Below are positions 33,594 through 42,483 of a stretch of DNA of 64,000 nt, in pieces. Both the position numbers and the translations under genes were made by a program. Every line of letters starts with the position of its first letter. Position 1 is the stretch's first letter. The notes under the pieces were generated by a model. That model ran no database searches. It was not told where the DNA came from and saw only the letters and a program-made list of their open reading frames with translations. The stretch lies in the NCBI GenBank assembly GCA_900318835.1, contig ONLW01000001.1:62001-126000 (forward strand), written 5' to 3'. Source of the DNA: an uncultured Bacteroidales bacterium (GTDB lineage Bacteria; Bacteroidota; Bacteroidia; Bacteroidales; P3).

Positions 33594-33624
33594 CAAAAGT
33601 AGTACAATTTTCCATACCACCAAA
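33594..33624 (-). promoter_or_regulatory. Complete -33/-7 promoter for the small membrane protein and receptor
   Basis: On the minus strand: TTTG (33624-33621), a 19-base spacer, then TACTTTTG (33601-33594). This is an exact TTTG-N19-TAnnTTTG fit, about 70 bases before the ATG. Confidence 0.8.
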
Positions 33625-33701
33625 TTTTTTAACAAAATTTTAACATTATTTTTTACAGAAAAGAAAGAAACTTACTGTAAACGAAACATATACACTTAAT
33701 C

Positions 33702-33788
33702 CCATCTACCTACCATCTCCTAACCAACACCCTACCAACTCCTACCATGGTAGGAGTTGGTAGGGTGTTGGTAGGGTCTTCGTAGGTC
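33702..33788. repeat. Intergenic 11-nt-unit palindromic element, copy R4 (near-perfect stem)
   Basis: The centre is CCTACCATGGTAGG (33741-33754). Both arms read outwards GGTAGGAGTTGGTAGGGTGT and on, so the inner 25 or so bases of each arm are exact reverse complements. This is the best-paired copy. Beyond that the left arm has TTAGGAGATGG, TAGGTAG and the right arm TAGGGTCTTCG, TAGG. The rest of the 414-base gap holds a promoter at one end and a terminator at the other. Confidence 0.9.
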
Positions 33789-33869
33789 GTTCGAATCACC
33801 TTCGTCCGACTTTGGCACCAAATTTGCAGTAACATTCCTCCCCTATCTAGGTACTCCCCAACAATCAAA

Positions 33870-33904
33870 AAGAGCATATCTTCTTGCGAGGAAGATATGC
33901 TCTT
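33870..33904 (-). terminator. Terminator of the InlB-repeat/T9SS gene
   Basis: AAGAGCATATCTTC and GAAGATATGCTCTT form a 14-bp stem with a 7-base loop. TTTGATTG follows on the minus strand. It lies 31 bases past the stop. Confidence 0.85.
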
Positions 33905-33935
33905 ATTCTGTAGAAATATGTGCTTTATTGTCGGC

Positions 33936-34990
33936 CTATCTTATCACCACTACTTTGCGAGCAGGGTAACCGCCAATCCTAATCATATAAGTGCCACTGA
34001 CGGGAGCATCGAAACGGATTGTCTGATTGCTTGATTGTTTAATTGCTTGAACCAATCGTCCACTCTCATCGTATAGCCACACGTCGTTGACTCCAGTAAC
34101 TTCCACCACGATTTCCCCATTTTGAGTATACACCTTGGCATTGATGGTCTCCACATCATCAACACATTCATTCTCATCTTCAAATATGGCTGTCAATTCC
34201 ATATCTTGTAGCACTGCAAAAGTATAGGGATTATGAGTGTCTCCATTGCTCCACCTTGCAAACCGGAATCCACTATATGCGGTGGCAGTTACTGTAGCTG
34301 GGGCTCCATACACGAAGTCGCCGTCACCTGTTGCATTACCGTATGCAATATTGTTCGACAAGACACTTACATGGTATGTGTCGATTGCAAAGAAAACCGT
34401 CAATACAGTATCCCCTATGACGACATACTGGCGGGGATTATCGGAATTGCCGTCGTCCCAGTGGACGAAGTGGTGATGTTCCGTAGCAGTCGCCACAAGC
34501 GATACTGTGTCTAGATAGCCGTATGTTCCATCACCAACAATAGTACCCAATGTTATATCATTACTTTGTAAGGTCAAAGTATAGTAGTTCTTCGCGAACA
34601 ATGCAGTAAAAGAAGTGTCTTGTGTTAACATGACCATGCGCGGATTGCTGGTGTCACCATCGCTCCATTGCGAAAAATGGTAACCATAGTTGGCTATAGC
34701 TGTGATTGGCTGCTCTGACAGATAGTTGTAAGAACTTGCTCCCATAACGGTTCCATGTATAAGTGCATCCACATTCAACGCGATGGAGTACTGGTTATTA
34801 TCGAATTGTGCAATGTAAGTCCGGTTGGCTGTCACCTGAATGGTATGTGGATTCTCTGTACTTCCATCATTCCATCGAGCAAAATGATATCCATAGTTTG
34901 ATGTAGCCGAAATCGTCACACTATCGAGATACAACACAGTAGCATCACCTCCGGCATAGCCTTTCACGGTATCATTTAAGGGCGATAAGA
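33936..34990 (-). pseudogene. 5'-truncated T9SS-secreted InlB-repeat protein
   Basis: The open frame starts after a TAG at about 35005 and reads PLNDTVKGYAGGDATVLYLD... with no signal peptide. The only candidate start is the GTG at 34967. It contains four InlB/Listeria-Bacteroides repeats (pattern SNYGYHFARWNDGSTENP, then TYIAQF), then a type-A T9SS C-terminal domain ending SGTYMIRIGGYPARKVVVIR. The missing 5' part makes secretion impossible as it stands. It directly abuts, and slightly overlaps, the truncated HEPN gene. A (TTGATTG)n-like microrepeat (34024-34052) lies inside the C-terminal domain coding sequence and is read as IKQSSNQTIRF. Confidence 0.75.
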
Positions 34991-35085
34991 GCCTCTATTT
35001 CGCCAAGTGTCTTCTGTGCATTCTCCATACGATATGTTACAATGTCATATCGCTGCTGTTGGGTTAATTCGAGTGGTGTTTTCAT
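34972..35085 (-). pseudogene. Truncated HEPN-domain gene
   Basis: These 37 codons (MKTPLELTQQQRYDIVTYRM...) look like the first helix region of a HEPN protein (YR-E-A---L-E-E-L). It ends at a TGA created where the sequence runs into the InlB-repeat gene, so the R-x4-6-H active-site region is missing. The start overlaps the nucleotidyltransferase stop as ATGA, the usual coupling of MNT-HEPN toxin-antitoxin modules. Confidence 0.65.
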
Positions 35086-35390
35086 ATTCTTATTCCGTCG
35101 TTGATTACATTCAACCGAAAAGGAGTCATGCGCGATTCCCACTGAGACTTTGAATAAATCATTGGGTTGATAGCCACACCACAATCCCATTCAATGGGGG
35201 TGGTTACATCATAGATTCTGTATTCGTCGTCGAGGGTTACTTTTGGCTTGTTGAAGAGTACAAGAAGGTCGATGTCGGAGTCGGGACGTGCGTCGCCACG
35301 AGCCTCGCTGCCGTAGAGCCACACCTCGATGTCGAGGGGCAGTGCTTCGAGTCCCTTCTTGATGGCTTCCACTATGTTCGGACGTCTCAT
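35082..35390 (-). CDS. MNT-type minimal nucleotidyltransferase (antitoxin-like)
   Basis: The protein has 102 residues from the ATG at 35390 (MRRPNIVEAIKKGLEAL). The polymerase-beta-like motif VWLYGSEARGDARPDSDIDLLVLF (GS-x-AR-G-x-DSDID) has all acidic residues present. In MNT-HEPN modules this protein neutralises the HEPN RNase by nucleotidylating it. Here its partner is truncated, so the module appears to have lost the toxin. A longer frame to 35492 was rejected because the -7 box at 35412-35419 lies inside it. Confidence 0.85.
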   Translation of the reverse strand: MRRPNIVEAIKKGLEALPLDIEVWLYGSEARGDARPDSDIDLLVLFNKPKVTLDDEYRIYDVTTPIEWDCGVAINPMIYSKSQWESRMTPFRLNVINDGIRI

Positions 35391-35411
35391 GATAACTATG
35401 TTTTCAACTTG

Positions 35412-35419
35412 CAAAGATA
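35412..35419 (-). promoter_or_regulatory. -7 box for the MNT gene
   Basis: The minus strand reads TATCTTTG. A TTTG candidate at 35445-35442 is 22 bases away, slightly longer than the usual 19. Confidence 0.55.
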
Positions 35420-35592
35420 CACACTTTTTCCCATTCAGCAGCAAAAACTTTTCAGCAGCCTCAGATGCGGGTTTGACGCCCACATTCTCCAACCTATATT
35501 TTTTTATTATAAATACAATAAAATATATAAGCGGGCGTTATACATCTGAACATTTATAGATAATGGTTTAAAGATAAAAGATAATAGTTATT

Positions 35593-36453
35593 ATGCAAGA
35601 AGAAAACAAAGGACTGGGGAACAACTACAACCACGAGATTTCACGTCGTTTCTTCCGCCGCTGGTGGAAGGTGCTGGTGGCAGCATTCGTACTGGGCATC
35701 ATCGGCTCGGCCATCGCTGCCTGGAGCATCAAGCCGCTCTACAAGTCGTCGGCCGTCATCTTCCCCACCAACTCCAACCGTCTGTCGAAAGCCATCATGG
35801 GCTACCACTACAGCCTCGACTTCATGGATTACGGCATCGAGCGCGACTGCGAATATGCCATCCAGATTCTCAGCTCAAAGCGTATGCAACAAGCTGTCTG
35901 CGAGCATTTCAACCTAATAGAACACTATGGCATCCCCGCCGACCATCCGCACCGCATGTTCAAGCTCGACAAGCAGTATAAGAGCAATATCTCGGTGAAG
36001 CGCACCGAGTTTCTGGGCGTGGAGATCGGGGTACTGGACCAGGATCCACTGTGGGCTGCCGACATTGCCAACTACATTGCCACAATGTACGACACGCTGT
36101 GCCACGAGATTCACCACGACCGCGCCCTCTCGGCCGCCGAGGTGATGGACGGCGTGTGTACCTCGATGGAGAAAGAAATTGATTCCCTATCGAATCTGCC
36201 CAAAACGGAATGGCGCACCAAACTCATCGCCGACAAGTGCGAGCAGCTGGCCGACCTGCAGACCCGCGCCACCCAGACCTCTGTGGACAAAAACTTGGAA
36301 GTGAGCTATAAATACAGCGTCGACGAGGCTGTGCCCGCCGACAAAAAGGCCTATCCCAAGCGCCTGCTCATCCTCCTCGGCGGTAGCCTCGGCGCCGTGG
36401 TGGTATGCATCTTCGCCCTGCTCATCTTTGCCAAAAAAGAAGAGGAAAACTAG
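35593..36453 (+). CDS. Wzz-like polysaccharide chain-length/export protein
   Basis: The protein has 286 residues with two transmembrane helices near the ends (LVAAFVLGIIGSAIAAWSI and LLILLGGSLGAVVVCIFALLIF) flanking a periplasmic region with helical segments, the topology of Wzz/PCP proteins. PLYKSSAVIFP after the first helix is typical. It precedes an O-antigen ligase/polymerase-like gene, supporting a role in LPS or capsule chain assembly. No tyrosine-kinase domain is fused. Confidence 0.85.
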   Translation: MQEENKGLGNNYNHEISRRFFRRWWKVLVAAFVLGIIGSAIAAWSIKPLYKSSAVIFPTNSNRLSKAIMGYHYSLDFMDYGIERDCEYAIQILSSKRMQQAVCEHFNLIEHYGIPADHPHRMFKLDKQYKSNISVKRTEFLGVEIGVLDQDPLWAADIANYIATMYDTLCHEIHHDRALSAAEVMDGVCTSMEKEIDSLSNLPKTEWRTKLIADKCEQLADLQTRATQTSVDKNLEVSYKYSVDEAVPADKKAYPKRLLILLGGSLGAVVVCIFALLIFAKKEEEN

Positions 36454-36500
36454 TATTTCCAGTATCACTAGTACTACTAGTATTACAAGAAATACCAGAT
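36454..36500. repeat. CTAGTA-type intergenic microrepeat
   Basis: The spacer between the Wzz-like and ligase-like genes is built of repeats such as CTAGTATTTC, CAGTATCA, CTAGTACTA and CTAGTATTAC. Confidence 0.6.
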
Positions 36501-36510
36501 AAAAGAACAG

Positions 36511-38037
36511 ATGAAATTCTGGTTCAAGAAAAATATTGGCCTGCTGCTGGCCGTGATATTTACCCTGGTGTTCATCATCGCCGAGGGGTATGCATTATGG
36601 TTCAAGGGCGACGCCACCGTGGGACTCGTGCCGCTGGCGCTACTGGTGGTATGGCTCTTTGTGGTACGGCTGGAGACGGGATTCCTCCTGATGACCCTCC
36701 TCACCCCTTTCGCCGTCAATATGGCCCTGCTGCCAGGCATGGAACTCTCGATGCCCGTGGAGCCCATGATGATACTCTTCACATTCATCTTCTTCTTCCG
36801 CCTGCTGGCCACGCGGAGCTACGATCCGCGCCTGTCGCGCCACCCCGTGACGCTGCTGCTACTGGCCTCGCTGGCATGGATGGCCTTCACCACCATAACC
36901 TCTGAGATGCCGTGGGTGTCAATCAAATACACACTGGCGAGAGTATGGTTCATCACGCCGTTCTTCTTCGCTGCAACGCAATTCTTCCAAAACCACAGCC
37001 GTATCCGCCAGTTCTTCTGGGCTTACGCCATCGGATTAGGTGTGGTCATCTTCATCGCCACCACCAAAACCCTCGGCAACTTCAGCGACTTGCAGACGCT
37101 GCACCGCGTGATGAAGCCCTTCTACAACGACCATACGGCCTACGGCTGCGTCATCGCGCTTATGCTTCCGGCGGCCTTCTATTTCATCTTCTCACATAGC
37201 ATGAAAGGATGGCGCCGCGTACTTTCTTTGGCGCTCTTCGCCGGACTCTGTATCGGACTCTTTTTCAGCTACTGCCGCGCGGCATGGATCAGCGTCGTGG
37301 GTGCCATCGGTGTCTATGTGCTCGTCCGCATGGGAATGAAAGTCAAGTGGATGGTGATACTCTTCGGACTCGGCATAGGCGCCTTCTTCGTCTACCAAAG
37401 CGATGTGCTCTACAAACTCGGCAAGAACCATCAGGACTCCTCATACACCCTTGCCGACCAAGTGAAGAGCATCTCCAACATCTCGACCGACGCCTCAAAC
37501 CTTGAGCGGCTGAACCGCTGGGCTTCGGCTTTGCGTATGTGGAAAGAAGATCCCGTGCTGGGCTGTGGGCCTGGCACCTACCAGTTCCTCTACGCCAGCT
37601 ACCAACGCAGTTACCAACTCTCGACCATCAGCACGAATGCCGGCAACCTGGGCAACGCCCACAGCGAATACATCGGCCCGATGACTGAGCAGGGAGTGCC
37701 GGGCGTAGCACTGGTTGCAATGCTCTTCCTCACCACCTTCGCCACCGGCGTGCGCGTCTACCGCACCGCTAAAGACCCCCACACAGCTCGTATGTCACTG
37801 GCTTTCACGCTCTCCCTATTGACATATTACATCCATGGTGTCTTCAACAACTTCCTCGACACCGACAAGCTATCAGTTCCCTTCTGGGGATTCACCGCCG
37901 TCATCGTGGCCCTCGACGTCTACAGTGAAAAAAACAATTATTCCATACCAAATGAAAAAACACATACTGTACCTAGTGCTCCTGCTGACCTCAGCGGCCA
38001 CGCTGACGGCCCAATCTCCCCTGACATTCAAGGTTGA
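36511..38037 (+). CDS. O-antigen ligase/polymerase-like membrane protein (Wzy/WaaL family)
   Basis: The protein has 508 residues with about 12 transmembrane segments and the long periplasmic loop typical of Wzy_C proteins: NLERLNRWASALRMWKEDPV, then GCGPGTYQF and NAHSEYIG (the conserved G-G-x(n)-H-N/S-x-Y pattern). It joins or polymerises glycan chains on lipid A-core. In T9SS bacteria the A-LPS also receives secreted cargo, so a link to cargo anchoring is conceivable but not shown. It overlaps the following porin-like gene by 86 bases. Confidence 0.87.
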   Translation: MKFWFKKNIGLLLAVIFTLVFIIAEGYALWFKGDATVGLVPLALLVVWLFVVRLETGFLLMTLLTPFAVNMALLPGMELSMPVEPMMILFTFIFFFRLLATRSYDPRLSRHPVTLLLLASLAWMAFTTITSEMPWVSIKYTLARVWFITPFFFAATQFFQNHSRIRQFFWAYAIGLGVVIFIATTKTLGNFSDLQTLHRVMKPFYNDHTAYGCVIALMLPAAFYFIFSHSMKGWRRVLSLALFAGLCIGLFFSYCRAAWISVVGAIGVYVLVRMGMKVKWMVILFGLGIGAFFVYQSDVLYKLGKNHQDSSYTLADQVKSISNISTDASNLERLNRWASALRMWKEDPVLGCGPGTYQFLYASYQRSYQLSTISTNAGNLGNAHSEYIGPMTEQGVPGVALVAMLFLTTFATGVRVYRTAKDPHTARMSLAFTLSLLTYYIHGVFNNFLDTDKLSVPFWGFTAVIVALDVYSEKNNYSIPNEKTHTVPSAPADLSGHADGPISPDIQG

Positions 38038-39220
38038 CATCCTTGGCCACGGTGAAATTCGCAAGGGCGGACTGAAAGACAGTTCGAACTATGACCCGCG
38101 TTTCCTTGTGAGCCGCGAGAGACTCATCACCGACTACCACGGCATCTCGGAAAAGGTGCGTTGGGACCTTCACCTCACCCTGCAGCACTCCACCATCTGG
38201 GGACAAAACGGCGGATTGAAGGTTTACGAAGGATGGGGCAAACTCAGTGGAGAAAATGGGTTCTTCCTGCAGGTGGGACGGCAGATACTGTCGTATGACA
38301 ACGAGCGTATCATAGGAATGAACGACTGGGCCATGGCCTCTTTGTCGCACGATGCAGTACGCGGCGGCTATGAATATGGCGCCCACAAGCTACACATCGT
38401 AGCCACCTACAACCAAGACGGCGATGTGGATGAAACAGGCAGCAACTATTACAGCATCGGCGGGGCCCAGGTCTACAAGACCATGCTCATCGGATGGTAC
38501 CATCTTCAGCCAAAGGACTTCCCAGCTTCGCTTTCGCTGCTTTTCATGAATGTGGGCATGCAGTCTGGCACCAAGGGTATGGACGAGCACAACGAATACC
38601 AGCATCTTTTCGGCGGCTATGCCAAATTCGAGAAACCATGGCTAACGATTGAAGGCGAATACTATCATCAGGGAGGCTATGAGGAGCACGGCTTGCCCAT
38701 CGATGCCTGGATGGCGGCGGTGAAAGCCTCCTGGAGCCCCATTGACCTTCTCGGCATCAACGCCGGATACGACTATCTAAGCGGCGACGACCAATACAAT
38801 GTCCCCGCCAGCGGCTCCCTCGGACTGACACAGCACAAGGAGGTGAAAGGATTCAGTTCCATCTGGGGATCGCACCATAAGTTCTACGGTGCCATGGACT
38901 TCTTCTACATCAGCACCTATTTTTGCGGCTTTACCCCGGGCTTGCAGAACCTCTACGCCACCCTTGATCTCCATCCATGGAAGCGTCTCGACTTCAGCCT
39001 CGGATACCACTATTTTGCCATAGCCACCCATCTGAAAAACATGGACCGCACCCTGGGACACGAGATTGAAATCATGGCCGACTTTACCATCAGCAAAGAG
39101 GTTTCCCTCTCAGCCGGATTTTCCTATATGACCGGCAATGAAACCATGGAGAAACTCAAGCGTAGCACCGACGACACCCACCTCACCTGGGCCTGGATCG
39201 ATTTGCAGTTCAGAAACTAA
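37952..39220 (+). CDS. Outer-membrane porin-like beta-barrel, alginate-export type
   Basis: The protein has 422 residues from the ATG at 37952, where a signal peptide begins (MKKHILYLVLLLTSAATLTAQ). An upstream in-frame Met at 37835 lacks support. The body is a run of amphipathic strands with aromatic girdles and ends in a typical terminal strand (TWAWIDLQFRN). SRERLITDY and LKVYEGWGKL--ENGFFLQVGRQ resemble alginate-export/OprB-like porins. The start lies within the 3' end of the O-antigen ligase-like gene in another frame, so coupling is likely. The substrate is unknown. Confidence 0.75.
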   Translation: MKKHILYLVLLLTSAATLTAQSPLTFKVDILGHGEIRKGGLKDSSNYDPRFLVSRERLITDYHGISEKVRWDLHLTLQHSTIWGQNGGLKVYEGWGKLSGENGFFLQVGRQILSYDNERIIGMNDWAMASLSHDAVRGGYEYGAHKLHIVATYNQDGDVDETGSNYYSIGGAQVYKTMLIGWYHLQPKDFPASLSLLFMNVGMQSGTKGMDEHNEYQHLFGGYAKFEKPWLTIEGEYYHQGGYEEHGLPIDAWMAAVKASWSPIDLLGINAGYDYLSGDDQYNVPASGSLGLTQHKEVKGFSSIWGSHHKFYGAMDFFYISTYFCGFTPGLQNLYATLDLHPWKRLDFSLGYHYFAIATHLKNMDRTLGHEIEIMADFTISKEVSLSAGFSYMTGNETMEKLKRSTDDTHLTWAWIDLQFRN

Positions 39221-39227
39221 TGAAAGG

Positions 39228-41012
39228 CTATTCGTCGCTAGTGGAGGAGATGAAGCGGCGATAGGCACTGAAGGTGTTGGCACGGGAAAGGAAGCCGAGG
39301 TAGCGGCTGTCATCATCGATGACCACAAGATTGTAGCGGTCACCAATACGGAATTTTTCAACCACATCGGTCAACGTATCCGACGAACGGACGATGTCGC
39401 CTTCGGAGATGGGGTGCATCAAGTCGTCAACAATCACAGTGTCATACAATTCCGGACGGAACATAATCTTCCGGACATCATCAAGAGCCACAACCCCCAG
39501 AAACCTGTCGTCATCCGTCAACACCGGAAAGATGTTGCGGCGCGAGGTCTGGATAACCTCGACAAGATCGCGCAACGTATTGCCACTGCGTACAATAACA
39601 AAGTTGGTCTCAATGAGGCGCTGCATATCCATAAGGTGCCAGGCGGAAGCATCCTTGTCGTGTGTCAGCAGATCGCCCTTCTTGGCAAGCTTGCGGGCAT
39701 AGATAGAATGACTCTCGAAAGGGCTGACACACAGATAGGTGACAGCCGAAGCCACCATCAAAGGCACCAGCAGCTGGTAGCCTCCTGTGATGTCGGCAAT
39801 AAGGAATGTGGCCATAAACGGCGCATGCATCACGCCCGTCATCACCGCAGCCATGCCCACAAGGGCGAAATTGGCCGTATCCTGCTCAGGCAGCCCCATT
39901 TGGTTGCACGCCATTGCCACAAAATAGCCCGAAAGACCACCCACGATGAGCGAGGGACCGAAGGTGCCCCCCACGCCGCCACTGCCGATGGTGGAGGCTG
40001 TGGCCACAGCCTTGAGCATGATAAGCAGAAACAGCACCACAAGGATAGCCCAAGGATCACTCGCCAAAGAGCCATATACCGTATTGACAAACAAGCTACT
40101 ACTGTCGCCATGAAGCAGTTGGGTGAGCATGCCGTAGCCCTCGCCGTAGAGCGGAGGAAAAAGATAGATGAGCAAACCCAACACCACACCGCCGACAGCC
40201 ATCCTCACCCATGGTCCGCGAATGCGCGCAAAAAGCCCTTCCACCTTGTCGGTAGTCCTCAGGAAATAGACCGACACCAAGGCGCAGAAGACGCCAAGCA
40301 CAATATAGAAAGGCAGTTGCGAGAGACCGAACTGCTGCGTCACCTCGAAGTGGAACTGCACGTCGGTCCCCATAAGGAAATAGGCCACCGTGGCCGACAC
40401 CAGAGCCGAGATAAGTAGCGGCAATGCCGTGGTAGCGCTTAAGTCAAACATGAAGACTTCGAGCACGAACATGATGCCCGCAAAGGGAGCCTTGAAGATG
40501 CCTGCAATGGCACCTGCCGCTCCACAGCCCAGCAGGATGCGGACGCTCTTAGGACTCAGGCGGAACCAGCGCCCAATATTGGAGCCGATGGCTGACCCGG
40601 TAGAGGCTATCGGGGCCTCGAGACCCACACTGCCACCAAAGGCCACAGTGAGCGTCGAGGCAATGAGCGAGGTGTACATATTCTTGCTCGGCAGGCGCGA
40701 CTTGTTGCGGCTGATAGCCAGCAGCACCGATGGCAACCCGTGACCAATATTGCCACGCACTATATACTTCACAAACAAGACAGTAAGTAAAATGCCAACC
40801 AACGGAAAAAACAGCATAACAACATTGCCGCCCAGCGGGGTCAGCGCACCCATACGCGTCACCACCAGGCCTGCGTAGTGCACCAAGGTCTTCAGCGCCA
40901 CGGCCGCCAGACCCGACAGTACACCCACCGCCACAGCCAGCAGAAGCACCGTACCGTGCTCGCTCATGTGGCGCAGTCGCCAACGATGGATTTTGCCGTA
41001 TAGTCTCATCAT
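39228..41012 (-). CDS. ClC-family chloride channel/antiporter with CBS domains
   Basis: The protein has 594 residues from the ATG at 41012. The ClC core shows GGSVGLEAPIAS (the GREGP motif in the form GLEAP, gating Glu retained), AGIFKAPFAGIMF, and GGVGGTFGPSLIVGG. Two CBS domains follow (about 455-594, e.g. RRNIFPVLTDDDRFLGVVALDDV and LVVIDDDSRYLGFLSR), which usually sense adenine nucleotides. An earlier Met at 41039 would fall in a GA/CT-rich repeat and was rejected. A -7 box lies at 41077-41084. The gene is convergent with the porin-like gene. Confidence 0.92.
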   Translation of the reverse strand: MMRLYGKIHRWRLRHMSEHGTVLLLAVAVGVLSGLAAVALKTLVHYAGLVVTRMGALTPLGGNVVMLFFPLVGILLTVLFVKYIVRGNIGHGLPSVLLAISRNKSRLPSKNMYTSLIASTLTVAFGGSVGLEAPIASTGSAIGSNIGRWFRLSPKSVRILLGCGAAGAIAGIFKAPFAGIMFVLEVFMFDLSATTALPLLISALVSATVAYFLMGTDVQFHFEVTQQFGLSQLPFYIVLGVFCALVSVYFLRTTDKVEGLFARIRGPWVRMAVGGVVLGLLIYLFPPLYGEGYGMLTQLLHGDSSSLFVNTVYGSLASDPWAILVVLFLLIMLKAVATASTIGSGGVGGTFGPSLIVGGLSGYFVAMACNQMGLPEQDTANFALVGMAAVMTGVMHAPFMATFLIADITGGYQLLVPLMVASAVTYLCVSPFESHSIYARKLAKKGDLLTHDKDASAWHLMDMQRLIETNFVIVRSGNTLRDLVEVIQTSRRNIFPVLTDDDRFLGVVALDDVRKIMFRPELYDTVIVDDLMHPISEGDIVRSSDTLTDVVEKFRIGDRYNLVVIDDDSRYLGFLSRANTFSAYRRFISSTSDE

Positions 41013-41076
41013 TTTTTCTTTCCGTCCACCCTTTCCCAAGGGGGCTAAGGGGGTGTTTCTTAAAAAAATTGAAATG

Positions 41077-41084
41077 CAAAGATA
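41077..41084 (-). promoter_or_regulatory. -7 box for the ClC gene
   Basis: The minus strand reads TATCTTTG (TAnnTTTG), 65 bases before the ATG. No -33 match at 19-20 bases. Confidence 0.5.
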
Positions 41085-41133
41085 CGAAAAATTATTGAAT
41101 TGCGTTATTTATAAGTAAAAAATAACATTTATT

Positions 41134-42150
41134 ATGATTAAGAGGAATCTTTTTTACGGTACACTGGCCATGCTGGCCATGTCTTCGTGCGTCTCCCTCA
41201 GCGAGCACGAAAGCCTTAAAACCAAATATGACCAGACGGCCAAACAATACAACCTTACCCGTCAGGAACTTGAAGAAATCAAGGAGGAGAACGCCGCTCT
41301 CACACGCCAAAACAACGCACTGACAAGCGAATACGGTGAGCTTGCCTCGTCGAAGAACCGCTGCGACCTCACCGTCGACAGCCTCAACCGTCGCATCGAA
41401 CGCCTCCGCCAGCACTACGACACCACCATGGAGAACTACATGCAGGAAGTCGCTGGCAAGAACCGTGACCTCAACCGTGCCCAAAACCTCCTCACCGCAC
41501 GCACCAAAGAGCTGAACGACAAGGAAGAGGAGCTCCGCATCAAAGAGCAGCAATTCGCCGAACAGCAAGAGAGCTTCCGCCTGCAACGCAGCGAAATGAT
41601 TGCCAAGCAGGCCGAACTCGAACGCGAGGAAGCCGCCACGCGTGCCCAACTCGAAGCCAAGGAGCACGAACTCGAGGCCGTCCGCAACTCCGTCACCAAC
41701 GCCCTCATAGGCTTCGCCGACAAGGGGCTGAAAGTGGAGACCAAAGACGGCAAAGTGTACGTCTCGATGGAGAACAAGTTAATGTTCCCCTCGGCCAGCT
41801 GGACGGTCTCCAAAGAGGGCGCCAATGCCATCAAGGAACTGGCCAAAGTGCTGGAGCAGGACACCACATTAAACATTATGGTTGAAGGACATACAGACAA
41901 CGACCCCTACCGCGGCAATACAGCCGTCAAGGACAACTGGGACCTCTCGGTGATGCGCGCCACCGCCATCGTCAAGTTGCTTCTCCAGCACGGCCCCGGC
42001 ATCGACCCCACCCGCATCGAGGCCAGCGGCCATGGTGAGTTCGCCCCCAAAGCCGACAACAGCACAGCCGAAGGCAAAGCCGCCAACCGCCGCACCGAAA
42101 TCATCCTCAGCCCCAACCTTGACAAGCTACTCCGCCAGATGGCTCAATAG
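41134..42150 (+). CDS. OmpA-family lipoprotein with coiled coil
   Basis: The protein has 338 residues. A lipoprotein signal ends LAMSSC, followed by a long coiled coil (about 25-195, rich in Glu/Arg/Gln heptads) and a C-terminal OmpA-like peptidoglycan-binding domain (NIMVEGHTDNDPYRG..., NWDLSVMRATAIVKLL, IEASGHGEFAPKADN, ANRRTEIILSP) with the conserved Asp and Arg that hold diaminopimelate. It probably tethers the outer membrane to peptidoglycan. It forms a single transcription unit. Confidence 0.92.
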   Translation: MIKRNLFYGTLAMLAMSSCVSLSEHESLKTKYDQTAKQYNLTRQELEEIKEENAALTRQNNALTSEYGELASSKNRCDLTVDSLNRRIERLRQHYDTTMENYMQEVAGKNRDLNRAQNLLTARTKELNDKEEELRIKEQQFAEQQESFRLQRSEMIAKQAELEREEAATRAQLEAKEHELEAVRNSVTNALIGFADKGLKVETKDGKVYVSMENKLMFPSASWTVSKEGANAIKELAKVLEQDTTLNIMVEGHTDNDPYRGNTAVKDNWDLSVMRATAIVKLLLQHGPGIDPTRIEASGHGEFAPKADNSTAEGKAANRRTEIILSPNLDKLLRQMAQ

Positions 42151-42161
42151 CCACGAATCTC

Positions 42162-42253
42162 CCTTCCAACACCCTGTCAACACCTACCATGGTAGGAGAT
42201 GGGTAGGTGTTGGGTAGGAGATGGGTAAGAGTTGAGTAAGAGTTGATAGGTAG
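42162..42253. repeat. Intergenic 11-nt-unit palindromic element, copy R5
   Basis: The centre is CCTACCATGGTAGG (42183-42196). The right arm reads TAGGAGATGGG, TAGGTGTTGGG, TAGGAGATGGG, TAAGAGTTGAG, TAAGAGTTGAT, AGGTAG, all in 11-base register. The left arm (outwards) is TAGGTGTTGAC, AGGGTGTTGG. It starts 12 bases after the OmpA-family stop. Confidence 0.9.
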
Positions 42254-42320
42254 AGCACGCTTATTGTCAGGCATTTGTATAATGCAAAAAGAGCCCTATT
42301 TTTTTCTCACATCAAAAAAG

Positions 42321-42363
42321 GCGCCGTGCATTGCACCTCCCATAGGAGCATAACGCACGGCGT
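42321..42363 (-). terminator. Terminator of the methyltransferase-like gene
   Basis: CGCCGTGC (42322-42329) pairs with GCACGGCG (42355-42362). The 25-base loop contains a small inner hairpin. TTTTTTGATG follows on the minus strand. Confidence 0.75.
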
Positions 42364-42483
42364 CGTAAAAAAATGAGGGGTCTGTTTATCTTCCCGTCAC
42401 TCCAAAGTACATGGTATAGGGACGATAATCAGCATATTATGATAATTACGGTTCATCTCTTTCATTATCTTTTTCTTTGGTAA

